Shown piece after piece: positions 53,162-61,654 of a stretch of 64,000 bases of DNA. Each line of letters opens with the position of its first letter. Position 1 is the stretch's first letter. The DNA comes from Nocardioides sp. L-11A. Its GTDB lineage: Bacteria; Actinomycetota; Actinomycetes; Propionibacteriales; Nocardioidaceae. The notes below the pieces were generated by a model, which saw only the letters and a list, made by a program, of their open reading frames with translations, ran no database searches and was not told where the DNA came from. Position numbers and translations under genes: made by a program. The stretch is from positions 2,294,001 through 2,358,000 of the forward strand of contig CP124680.1 of assembly GCA_029961745.1 (NCBI GenBank). Direction: 5' to 3'.

Positions 53162-54910
53162 ATGTCAGTACGACGAACTGCCGGTCGCCTCCTCGGCCCC
53201 GCCCTGTGTCTGGGGATGGCCGCGACGGCGGTCCCCACGGCCGTCGCCGAGGTCGACGGCCCGGCGACGCCGACGGAGGCCGTCCTGGTCGACCAGACGC
53301 GGGAGAAGGGCCTGTGGGAGCCGCTGCTGGGGATGTTCGCCCACACCGCGGCATCCGCGGACGTGAACGGCGACGGCTACCTCGACCTGTACGTCGGGGG
53401 CTTCTATCAGCAGATGGCCTGGGACAAGTTCTTCCGGTTCGGCACCCGCGGTGCCACCGAGATCTCGCCCGACCGGCTCCTGCTGGGCGGTCCGGACGGC
53501 TTCACCGCGGACGACTCCTTCCCCGAGCTGCGCGACGGCAACTCGAGCGGCAGCTCCTTCGCCGACTTCGACGGCGACGGCGACCTCGACCTGCTGGTGA
53601 GCCAGTACTACCCCTACGAGTACGTGAACAACGTGCCGCCGCCGACCAACGGGCAGAGCGTCGTGGTCCTGGAGAACGTGGACGGCAGCTTCGCCGAGCC
53701 GCGCCGGGTCGCATCCGAGATCGGTGCGCGCACCGTCGCGGTGGCCGACTACGACGCCGACGGCAACCTCGACTTCTTCGTGGTCGAGGACATCTACTAC
53801 CAGACCCAGCTCGGCCCGTCGTCCAGCCGGCTCTATCTCGGCAACGGCGACCTCACCTTCGACGAGGCCACCGCCGAGTCCGGTCTGCCGGCCGACATCA
53901 GCGGACTCGGTGCGTCCGCGGCGGACCTGAACGGCGATCACGCTCCGGACCTGCTGGTCAGCGGGACGCTGCGCAAGCAGTCCGACCCCGCCGGCGCCGG
54001 CACCTACGGCCGGGCGCGGCTGTTCGTCAACGACGGCTCCGGGAGCTTCACCGAGGCCGACGCGAGCATGTTCACCATGCGCACCGGCGGCTGGAACGAC
54101 GAGTCCGCCGGCATGGCCGTGGCCGACCTCAACCGCGACGGCCGGCCGGACGTGGTGATCGGCGCGCACCCCTATCCCGGGCTGACCACGGTGTGGCCGC
54201 AGCCGATCCACATCTACCTCAACGAGGGCAACGACACCGACGGCAACCCGCGCTTCCGCGACGTGACGGAGGAGACCGGCATCGGCGCCATCGACAGCAA
54301 GTCCGCGCACATCACGCTGGTCGACACCGACCAGGACGGCTGGCTCGACATCGTCTCCGGCGTGTCCGTCAAGGACGGCACCACGCCCGCGGTGTTCAAG
54401 CACCTGGGCGTCTCCGGCGGCGTTCCGCAGTTCGCCACGCCCACCGGGCTGGGCTCCGAGCGGGTGCCCACGCCCGAGTTCAGCCAGTGGGAGAACGCCA
54501 AGATCCCTCGCTACTGGCCGACCGGGGTGAACGGCGACTTCGACCGTGACGGCGACGTCGACTCGTTCATGGCCGAGTGGTTCCCCGAGCTGCCCTCGCG
54601 CTACTTCGACAACCGCACCGAGCGCAACGGCAACTGGCTGACCATCAAGCTGCCCACCACCGAGCTGGCCCCCGGCACGACGGTACGGATCTACGACAGC
54701 CCCGGAAACCGGCCGAAGGCCCGCGACCTGGTCTACAGCCGCGAGTTCACGCCCAACGAGAGCTACGGCGGCGGCGTCCCGTACGAGCTGTACGCCGGGG
54801 TCGGCCGTGCCCGCGTGGTGGCGGTGGAGCTGATCGCCCCGCACACCGGTGAGCGCACCCTGCTCCGGGCGGTCCGCACCAACCGTGAGGTGACGGTGAC
54901 GCTGCCGTGA
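53162..54910 (+). CDS. Secreted FG-GAP/VCBS repeat protein
   Basis: 582 residues with an export signal (LLGPALCLGMAATAVPTAVAEV). At least seven calcium-loop repeats of the form D-x-N/D-x-D-G-x-x-D are visible (DVNGDGYLDLYVGG, DFDGDGDLDLLVS, DYDADGNLDFFVV, DLNRDGRPDVVIGA, DTDQDGWLDIVSG, DFDRDGDVDSFMAE), consistent with a beta-propeller. The end resembles the ASPIC/UnbV C-terminal region. A good ribosome site, aaaggaaag, precedes the ATG. It is embedded in the catabolic operon and overlaps the M81 gene, so a role outside the cell in binding the substrate or its polymer is possible. Confidence 0.88.
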   Translation: MSVRRTAGRLLGPALCLGMAATAVPTAVAEVDGPATPTEAVLVDQTREKGLWEPLLGMFAHTAASADVNGDGYLDLYVGGFYQQMAWDKFFRFGTRGATEISPDRLLLGGPDGFTADDSFPELRDGNSSGSSFADFDGDGDLDLLVSQYYPYEYVNNVPPPTNGQSVVVLENVDGSFAEPRRVASEIGARTVAVADYDADGNLDFFVVEDIYYQTQLGPSSSRLYLGNGDLTFDEATAESGLPADISGLGASAADLNGDHAPDLLVSGTLRKQSDPAGAGTYGRARLFVNDGSGSFTEADASMFTMRTGGWNDESAGMAVADLNRDGRPDVVIGAHPYPGLTTVWPQPIHIYLNEGNDTDGNPRFRDVTEETGIGAIDSKSAHITLVDTDQDGWLDIVSGVSVKDGTTPAVFKHLGVSGGVPQFATPTGLGSERVPTPEFSQWENAKIPRYWPTGVNGDFDRDGDVDSFMAEWFPELPSRYFDNRTERNGNWLTIKLPTTELAPGTTVRIYDSPGNRPKARDLVYSREFTPNESYGGGVPYELYAGVGRARVVAVELIAPHTGERTLLRAVRTNREVTVTLP

Positions 54911-56406
54911 CCCCTACCGTCACCCTCGCCGTCCTCGGACTGGGCCACGAGACCAACACCTTCTCCTCGCAGAAGGCCGACCTGGCGCTCTACCAGGACG
55001 GCGGCCTGCACCGCGGAGCGGAGCTGGTCGCCCACCACGGGGACGCCCAGACGACGTTCGCCGGGTTCCTGGAGCCCGACGGGCTCGAGGCATCGGTCCG
55101 GCTGGTGCCGCTGGTCAGTGCCTGGGTCAACCCCCGGGGACCGATCACGGCCGAGGCGTTCACCGCGATCGTCGGCGAGATGGTGACGGTGCTCGCCGAG
55201 CAGGGCCCCTTCGACGGGGTCCTGCTCGGCCTGCACGGCGCCGCCGTCGCCGACGGCTGCGCCGATGCGGACGCCGAGATCACCAGGCGGGTCCGCGAGG
55301 TCGTCGGCGACGACGTCCCCGTGGGCGCGGTCGTCGACATGCACGCCAACCTGTCCGAGGCGATGGTGTCCGAGCTCGACGTCCTGGTGCCCTACCAGAC
55401 CAATCCCCACGTGGACGCCCGCGCGCGCGGCCGGGAGTGCCGCGACCTGGTGCTGGACATCATCCGGTCCGGGCAGCGGCCCGGCCTGGCCCTGGAGCGG
55501 CTGCCGCTCGTCGTCGGCATCACCAGCCAGGACACCGCCCACGGGCCGATGGCGGATCTGCTGGCGATCGCTGCCGACCTGGAGGCCGAGGACGGCGTCC
55601 TCGACTGCAGCCTCGTCGAGGGCTTCCCCTACGCCGACGTGCCCCAGATGGGGATGTCCGTGGTCGCGTGCCATCGGGACGGGCCGGACGCGGCGCGCGA
55701 CGTCGCCCGTCGCCTGGCCCGTCAGGTGTGGGGCCGGCGGGAGGAGCTGCGCGGCGACGGGCTCGGCATCGAGGTCGCGATCGACCGGATCCTCGCGCAC
55801 CGCGACGGGCGCCCGATGCTGGTCCTCGACGTCGGCGACAACGTCGGCGGGGGAGGGCCGGGCGACTCCACGGTGCTGCTCGCCGAGCTGGTACGCCGCG
55901 AGGCCGGTGACGTCGCCGTGGTGATCCACGACCCGGCCGCCGTGGCCTCGCTCGACGCCGCGACGGTGGGCGAGCAGGTCGAGGTCGAGGTCGGTGGGCG
56001 CAGCATCGAGCAGGACGGGAGCCCGGTCGCGCTGCGGGCCCGCCTGGTCGGGCGCTCCGACGGTCGCTACGAGGAGCCGCGGATGGCGCACGGCGGGCTG
56101 CGGTACTTCGACGCCGGCGCGATGGTCGCGCTCCGCGACCGGAGCGGCGTCCTGGTCGTGGTGACCTCGAAGCTCGTGCAGCCGATCACCCCCGCCCAGC
56201 TCACCGCCGTCGGCCTGGAGCCGTCGCGGCTGCGCGCCATCGTCGCCAAGGGCGTCAACGGCCCGCGGGCCGGTTACGCGCCGGTCTGCGGCGAGGTGCT
56301 GGTCGTCGACACGCCGGGGGTCACCCGGCTCTCCGTCCACGAGTTCAGCTACTCCCACCGCATGCGCCCCATGTACCCCTATGAGCCGGAGGCCACCTAT
56401 GCCTGA
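54907..56406 (+). CDS. M81 family metallopeptidase (MlrC-like)
   Basis: 499 residues, the usual size for M81/MlrC proteins. LGLGHETNTFSS, LLGLHGAAVADG, GAVVDMHANLSEAMV, PYQTNPHVDARARG and MLVLDVGDNVGGGGPGDST are the conserved metal and active-site segments. MlrC degrades linearised microcystin, but most homologues sit, as here, with dipeptide-type transporters and probably hydrolyse small amides or peptides. GTG start overlapping the FG-GAP gene stop. Confidence 0.93.
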   Translation: MTPTVTLAVLGLGHETNTFSSQKADLALYQDGGLHRGAELVAHHGDAQTTFAGFLEPDGLEASVRLVPLVSAWVNPRGPITAEAFTAIVGEMVTVLAEQGPFDGVLLGLHGAAVADGCADADAEITRRVREVVGDDVPVGAVVDMHANLSEAMVSELDVLVPYQTNPHVDARARGRECRDLVLDIIRSGQRPGLALERLPLVVGITSQDTAHGPMADLLAIAADLEAEDGVLDCSLVEGFPYADVPQMGMSVVACHRDGPDAARDVARRLARQVWGRREELRGDGLGIEVAIDRILAHRDGRPMLVLDVGDNVGGGGPGDSTVLLAELVRREAGDVAVVIHDPAAVASLDAATVGEQVEVEVGGRSIEQDGSPVALRARLVGRSDGRYEEPRMAHGGLRYFDAGAMVALRDRSGVLVVVTSKLVQPITPAQLTAVGLEPSRLRAIVAKGVNGPRAGYAPVCGEVLVVDTPGVTRLSVHEFSYSHRMRPMYPYEPEATYA

Positions 56407-56842
56407 CCCGTCCGCTCCCTCCCGACAGGGAGCCACCACCGCCGAGCGCGCCAACGGCGCCGTGAACATCGGGGAGGGGCCGGTGCCCCACCTGTATCCC
56501 CCCGCGGTCCGCGCCGGCGACTTCGTCTTCGTCTCCGGGCACGCCTGCGTCGACGAGAGCGGGGCCTACGACCCCCGGCCCTTCGCCGAGGAGATGACCT
56601 TCGCGATGGGCAAGGTCGCGCAGGCGCTGGCCCTGGCCGGCTCCGGGATGGACGACGTCGTCCAGGTGCGGGCCTATCTCGGAGACCCACGCCACAAGGA
56701 CGAGTACAACGCCCTCTTCCCGACCTTCTTCGCCCGACCCGGCGCGGCCCGGACGACGATCCAGCACTGCCTGGGCGAGATCAAGTTCGAGGTGGACGTC
56801 GTCGCGTACTCGCCGCGACGCGAGCCGCCGGACCCGAGCTAG
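56399..56842 (+). CDS. RidA family protein (enamine/imine deaminase)
   Basis: 147-residue RidA/YjgF/UK114 protein. HLYPPAVRAGDFVFVSGHACVDESG, NALFPTFFARPGAARTTIQHCLGEIKFEVDVVAY fit the family; the C-terminal Arg in GAARTT is the carboxylate-binding residue. RidA hydrolyses reactive enamines/imines made by PLP enzymes, which matches the aminotransferase gene next to it. It overlaps the M81 gene by eight bases. Confidence 0.92.
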   Translation: MPDPSAPSRQGATTAERANGAVNIGEGPVPHLYPPAVRAGDFVFVSGHACVDESGAYDPRPFAEEMTFAMGKVAQALALAGSGMDDVVQVRAYLGDPRHKDEYNALFPTFFARPGAARTTIQHCLGEIKFEVDVVAYSPRREPPDPS

Positions 56843-56890
56843 CCCCTGTGCGTCTACCGCCAACCCACCCAAGGAAACAGAAGGACTGAG

Positions 56891-58210
56891 ATGCCGATCA
56901 CCTCATGGCCCGCCTCGGCCGAGGCATGGGAACGAACCAAGCGTTCAGTGGGGGGAGGTGTATCCACCGGACTGCGCGCGCAGATGAAGCCGCACCCCCT
57001 CTTCTTCCGCGGGGGATCCGGAGCCCGGCTGACCGATCTCGACGGGCACGACTACCTCGACTACGTGCTCGGCTGGGGCCCGGTGATCCTCGGGCACGGC
57101 CACCCCGGCCTCACCGAGGCGGTGGCTCGGCAGATCCCGCGGGGTGCGTCCTACGGCGCGGGCCACCTGCTCGAGCCGGAGGTGGCCGAGCAGGTGTTGG
57201 CCCGGATCCCGGGCGCGGAGCGGCTGCTGTGGACCAACACCGGGTCCGAGGCCGCCCAGGTCGCGCTGCGGCTGGCGCGGGCGGCCACCGGGCGCCGTCG
57301 CTACGTCCGCTTCGCCGGGCACTACCACGGCTGGTCCGACCCGTTCCTGGTCGGCTACCGGCCCGGGGCCGACGGTGAGCTCGGGCTGGGCAGCCTGGGC
57401 CAGCCCGCCGGCGTCCTGGACGACGTCGTGATCGTGCCGTGGGGCGACCTGGAGGCCGTGCGCCGGGTGCTGACCGATCCCGACAACGACTGCGCGGCGG
57501 TGTTCTGTGAGCCGGTGCTCTGCAACTCCGGGGTGCTGGAGCCGCCCCCGGGCTTCCTGGCCGGTCTCCGCGAGCTCTGCGACCGAAGCGGCACCGTGCT
57601 GGTCTTCGACGAGGTGATCACCGGCTTCCGGATCGACTCCGGGGGCGCGGTGAGCCGGTACGGCGTACGACCGGACCTGATCACCCTGGCCAAGGCGATC
57701 GCCGGCGGCTACCCGCTGGCTGCGGTCGCGGGCTCGGCCGAGCTGATCGACCAGAGTCAGCGCGGCGTGGTGCACGCCGGCACCTACAACGGCAACCCGG
57801 TGGTCCTGGCCGCGGCCGGTGCCACCATCGAGGCGCTGTCGGCCCCCGGGGTCTACGCGTCGTTCGAGCGGCTCGGCGCGAGGCTGGCCGACGGGCTGCG
57901 CGCCGCCTTCGCCGAGCAGGGGCTGCCCGCGTCCGTGCGTCAGGTGGGCCCGGTCGTCCAGTGCTCGCCCGGCGTGAGCGAGGCGGACACCTTCGACGGG
58001 TTCCTGGCCACGGACCAGGGGTTCTACGACCGGCTGACCGTGCAGCTCCTGGGGCGCGGGATCTTCGTGCTTCCCGGCGGCCGGTGGTACCTGTCGACCG
58101 CCCACACCGAGGCGCACATCGACCAGACCCTGGCGGCGTTCGGGGAGGCACTGGCGGCGACGGTCGCCGAGCAGCCCGTGGCGCTGGCCGGATCCACGAA
58201 GGGGGCATAG
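56891..58210 (+). CDS. Class III aminotransferase (GSA aminomutase-like)
   Basis: 439-residue PLP enzyme. TNTGSEAAQVALRLARAATG binds the cofactor phosphate, VFDEVITGFRI has the PLP-contacting Asp and LAKAIAGGYP the Schiff-base Lys268. It resembles glutamate-1-semialdehyde aminomutase, but the catabolic setting suggests a transaminase on an omega- or beta-amino acid rather than tetrapyrrole synthesis. An aaggaaac/gaagga ribosome region precedes the ATG. Confidence 0.92.
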   Translation: MPITSWPASAEAWERTKRSVGGGVSTGLRAQMKPHPLFFRGGSGARLTDLDGHDYLDYVLGWGPVILGHGHPGLTEAVARQIPRGASYGAGHLLEPEVAEQVLARIPGAERLLWTNTGSEAAQVALRLARAATGRRRYVRFAGHYHGWSDPFLVGYRPGADGELGLGSLGQPAGVLDDVVIVPWGDLEAVRRVLTDPDNDCAAVFCEPVLCNSGVLEPPPGFLAGLRELCDRSGTVLVFDEVITGFRIDSGGAVSRYGVRPDLITLAKAIAGGYPLAAVAGSAELIDQSQRGVVHAGTYNGNPVVLAAAGATIEALSAPGVYASFERLGARLADGLRAAFAEQGLPASVRQVGPVVQCSPGVSEADTFDGFLATDQGFYDRLTVQLLGRGIFVLPGGRWYLSTAHTEAHIDQTLAAFGEALAATVAEQPVALAGSTKGA

Positions 58211-58212
58211 GC

Positions 58213-59034
58213 ATGCGCATCACCGCGATCGAGGTCGCCGGCGCTCGGAGGTACGCCGCCGTGGAGGGCGACGCGCTGCGTCTGCTCGGGACGGTAGAGG
58301 GCCCCGCCCGCGACCTGGTGTCGGCCGCGTCGGCCACGCCCGGCGACCTGGTGTCCGGCGAGGGGCGGCGCCTGGTGCCGGTCACGCCGGGGAAGATCAT
58401 CGCGATCGGGCTGAACTACCTCGACCACGTCCGGGAGACCGGCATGGCACTGCCGACCGAGCCCCTGCTGTTCGCCAAGTTCCCCTCGACCCTGATCGGC
58501 GACGGCGATGCGATCCGGTTCGATCCGGAGCTGGCCACGCGGGTCGACTGGGAGGTGGAGCTGGGCGTCGTGATCGGACGCACCGCCCGCAAGGTCGGCG
58601 AGGAGGAGGCGCTCTCGCACGTGCTCGGCTACACGGTCGCCAACGACGTCTCCGCGCGCGACCTGCAGTTCGCCGACGGCCAGTGGACGCGCGGCAAGAA
58701 CCTGGACACCTTCTGCCCGGTGGGCCCGGAGGTGGTGACCGCCGACGAGGTGCCGGACCCCCAACGACTGCGGATGGGGACCGACGTCAACGGGGAGCGG
58801 GTGCAGGACTCCTCGACCGGGGAGATGGTCTTCTCCGTGGCTCGCATCGTCGCCCACTGCTCCCGTGCCTTCACCCTGGAGCCGGGGGACCTGATCCTCA
58901 CCGGCACGCCCTGGGGCTGTGGGGAGTTCATGTCGCCGCAACGCTCGTTGCGCCACGGCGACCGGGTGAGCGTCTGGGTGGAGGGCATCGGCACCCTGAC
59001 CAACACGGTGGACGCCGTGGCAGGCGCCGGGTGA
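58213..59034 (+). CDS. Fumarylacetoacetate hydrolase family protein
   Basis: 273-residue FAH-fold enzyme. IAIGLNYLDHVRETGM, VDWEVELGVVIG (metal-binding Glu residues), GYTVANDVSARDLQ and LILTGTPWGCGEF are diagnostic. Members hydrolyse or decarboxylate acylpyruvates and 2-oxo acids. It begins two bases after the aminotransferase stop, so a late pathway step acting on an oxo-acid is likely. Confidence 0.93.
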   Translation: MRITAIEVAGARRYAAVEGDALRLLGTVEGPARDLVSAASATPGDLVSGEGRRLVPVTPGKIIAIGLNYLDHVRETGMALPTEPLLFAKFPSTLIGDGDAIRFDPELATRVDWEVELGVVIGRTARKVGEEEALSHVLGYTVANDVSARDLQFADGQWTRGKNLDTFCPVGPEVVTADEVPDPQRLRMGTDVNGERVQDSSTGEMVFSVARIVAHCSRAFTLEPGDLILTGTPWGCGEFMSPQRSLRHGDRVSVWVEGIGTLTNTVDAVAGAG

Positions 59035-59148
59035 GCCGGTGACGGGGTGCGTCGTACCGGGGCCGGAGTCCCGCCCCGTCCCGTTTCAGCAGGCGGAAAT
59101 GACGTACCATTCACTGGGGCGGGTCAACGAGTGAAGGAGGCGGCGACG

Positions 59149-59919
59149 ATGAGCGGTGACGCCGACAACGGGACCACGGCGTATCCCATCCGGGCGGTGG
59201 ACCGGGTCTGCGACATCCTGGACACGCTGGCGAACAGCAAGGACGGCGTCTCGCTGTCCGACCTCGCCGAGGCGACCAGGATGCCGAAGAGCTCGACGTT
59301 CCGCTATCTCACCGCGCTGGAGGCCCGACACTACGTCGAGCGCTGTGACGACGGTGCGAGCTACCGCCTCGGGCTGGCCTTCCGGCCGCAGGACACGAGG
59401 GGTCTGGAGAAGCTCGCCGAGCTGGCCAAGCCCGCGCTGGACCGACTGCGCGACCAGTTGGGCGAGACGGCCAACCTCGGCGTGCTGGACGGCGGGTCCG
59501 TCGTGCACACGGTGGTCTCGGAGTCGCCCCACATGATGCGGCTGGCCGCCCGGGTCGGTGAGCGCGGAGCCGTGCACTCCACGGCGCTGGGCAAGGCGAT
59601 GTGCGCCACGCTGCCGGAGGAGCAGGTGCGGGCCATCCTGCAGATGGCGGGCATGCCGGCGGCGACCGAGACGACCATCACCGACCCGGACCGCTATCTC
59701 GAGGAGCTCGCGCGGACCCGCGAGCAGGGCTACGGCATCGATGAGGGGGAGAACCAGCCCTCGGGCCGATGCGTCGCGGTCGCCATCGAGGGCCTGTCGT
59801 TCCCGGCCGGTGTCAGCATCAGCGCTCCCGACGACCGGCTTCCGGTCGACCGGATCCCCGAGGTGGCCCGCAGCCTGGCGAAGGTGGCCCGGGCGCTCGG
59901 CAACCAGATGCGCTCCTAG
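59149..59919 (+). CDS. IclR family transcriptional regulator
   Basis: 256 residues. The N-terminal winged HTH (AVDRVCDILDTLANSKDGVSLSDLAEATRMPKSSTFRYLTALE) is followed by a GAF-like IclR effector domain (ERGAVHSTALGKAMCATLPEE, ending VAVAIEGLSFPAGVSISAP). Start ATG 59149 has a strong aaggagg site. It is the only regulator in the block and probably responds to the substrate or an intermediate; see the candidate operators at 44320 and near 59110. Confidence 0.93.
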   Translation: MSGDADNGTTAYPIRAVDRVCDILDTLANSKDGVSLSDLAEATRMPKSSTFRYLTALEARHYVERCDDGASYRLGLAFRPQDTRGLEKLAELAKPALDRLRDQLGETANLGVLDGGSVVHTVVSESPHMMRLAARVGERGAVHSTALGKAMCATLPEEQVRAILQMAGMPAATETTITDPDRYLEELARTREQGYGIDEGENQPSGRCVAVAIEGLSFPAGVSISAPDDRLPVDRIPEVARSLAKVARALGNQMRS

Positions 59920-59966
59920 ACGAGTCCAGCACGCGCGGGCGAACGCTCCACACGAGGGAAAGTCAC

Positions 59967-61358
59967 ATGTCAGTGGACAACCACGTCGCCGGCCGGGCGC
60001 CGGATCTGTCGGTGCTGGTCGACTCCTTGGGCCAGGGTCAGGTGATCGTCGATCCCGATCGGATGGCGGGCTATCGATGGGACCGCGCGAACGACCTGGG
60101 GGCAGGTGTCCCGCTCGTGGTGGTGCGTGCGGAGTCCACCGACGACGTCCAGGTCGCCGTCCGGTTCGCGGCCCTGCACGGCATCGCCGTCGTTCCCCGT
60201 GGGGCGGGGTCCGGCCTCTCCGGTGGCGCCTCGGCCGTCGACGGCTGCATGGTCATCTCGACCGAACGGATGCGCGAGCTCGAGATCGATCCACGGACCT
60301 CGACCGCGACGGTGGGGCCCGGGCTGCTCAACGCCGAGGTCAAGGCGGCTGCCGCCGAGCACAGGCTCTGGTACCCCCCTGATCCGGCGTCCTTCGAGTT
60401 CTGCAGCATCGGAGGCAATGTCGCGACGAATGCCGGCGGCCTGTGCTGCGTCAAGTACGGCGTGACGGCCGACTACGTCCTCGGCCTGACGGTGGTCCTC
60501 GCTGACGGCATCGCGGTCGACCTCGGCGGGCCGCGCCTCAAGGACGTCGCGGGGCTGTCCCTGACCCAGCTGTTCGTGGGCAGCGAGGGGACGCTGGGCA
60601 TCATCACCCGGATCGTGCTGCGACTCGTCCCGGCACAGCGGTCGCCGTCCACGGTGGTGGCGACCTTCCACTCCCTCGACGCCGCGACCGCCGCGGTCCT
60701 GGACATCAAGCGCGCGATGCGGCCCTCGATGCTCGAGCTCATGGACCGGACCTCCATCAACGCCGTGGAGGACGTCGCGAGGATGGGGCTCGACCGCGCG
60801 GCGGCCGCGATGCTCGTGATCCAGTCCGACGAGCCGGGGGCCCACGCCGCCGAGGAGATCGCGCGGATCGAGGAGATCTGCACCGGACACGCCGCGGACG
60901 AGGTCTACGCGACGGACGATCCCGAGACCGGCGAGATGTTCGTCGCGGCGCGGCGGATGGCGGTTCCCGCCATCGAGAAGCTGGGCTCGCTGCTGCTCGA
61001 GGACGTCGGCGTCCCGGTGCCGCGGTTGGGCGAGCTGGTGCGGGGGATCGAGCGGATCAGGCGCGAACGGGAGGTGCTCGTGGCCGTGATCGCCCATGCG
61101 GGGGACGGGAACGCCCATCCGCTGATCGTGTTCGACCCCACCGACGCCGACGAGGCGGCGCGGGCGCAGCTCGCGTACGGCGACATCATGGATCTCGCCC
61201 TGGCGCTCGGCGGCACGATCACCGGCGAGCACGGGGTCGGGCGACTCAAGCGGCCCTGGCTCGGTGCCTACCTCGGCCCGGAGGCGCTCGCGCTGAACCG
61301 CCGCGTCAAGAGCGCCCTCGACCCGGCGGGGATCCTCAATCCGGGGGCCCTGCTGTAG
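59967..61358 (+). CDS. FAD-binding oxidase (GlcD/D-lactate dehydrogenase type)
   Basis: 463-residue protein. The FAD_binding_4 domain has VPRGAGSGLSGGASAVDG and SIGGNVATNAGGLCCVKYG, the C-terminal FAD-oxidase domain ends AHAGDGNAHPLIVFD and GTITGEHGVGRLKRPWL, as in glycolate oxidase GlcD and D-2-hydroxyacid dehydrogenases. A 2-hydroxyacid formed in the pathway would be oxidised to a 2-oxo acid. ATG start preceded by gagggaaag. It is the last gene of the co-directional block. Confidence 0.93.
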   Translation: MSVDNHVAGRAPDLSVLVDSLGQGQVIVDPDRMAGYRWDRANDLGAGVPLVVVRAESTDDVQVAVRFAALHGIAVVPRGAGSGLSGGASAVDGCMVISTERMRELEIDPRTSTATVGPGLLNAEVKAAAAEHRLWYPPDPASFEFCSIGGNVATNAGGLCCVKYGVTADYVLGLTVVLADGIAVDLGGPRLKDVAGLSLTQLFVGSEGTLGIITRIVLRLVPAQRSPSTVVATFHSLDAATAAVLDIKRAMRPSMLELMDRTSINAVEDVARMGLDRAAAAMLVIQSDEPGAHAAEEIARIEEICTGHAADEVYATDDPETGEMFVAARRMAVPAIEKLGSLLLEDVGVPVPRLGELVRGIERIRREREVLVAVIAHAGDGNAHPLIVFDPTDADEAARAQLAYGDIMDLALALGGTITGEHGVGRLKRPWLGAYLGPEALALNRRVKSALDPAGILNPGALL

Positions 61359-61574
61359 GACGGCCGCCCCGGCCGCGGCCCGACGTGGCGGATCGCCGAC
61401 GCGACTGCGCCCGTCCACTGACAGGTGCGCTCGTCGCTCGTCCGCTGGACCCTGTAGCGCGCCACGGCGTCCTGGCGGTCCTGTTGTCCTTCCGAGGGGG
61501 CCAATCCCGGCCATTCGTCCAGAATCGTCCGCGATTCCGCTGTCCACGGTTGACGAAGCAGCCGACCGACCGCT

Positions 61575-61609
61575 TGTGTGAGCACACACTTTTTGTGAGG
61601 TCGCTCACA
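61575..61609. promoter_or_regulatory. CRP/GlxR-type binding sites upstream of the M14 peptidase
   Basis: TGTGA-ggtcgc-TCACA at 61594-61609 is an exact match to the symmetric CRP/GlxR consensus TGTGA-N6-TCACA. A second palindrome, tgtgtg-ag-cacaca at 61575-61588, shares the half-site. They lie 46-80 bases before the GTG at 61655, suggesting cAMP-dependent or carbon-dependent control. Confidence 0.65.
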
Positions 61610-61654
61610 TCTCGGGAGTGTGATCATCCGTCCCCCCACACGCAAAGGCTGATC

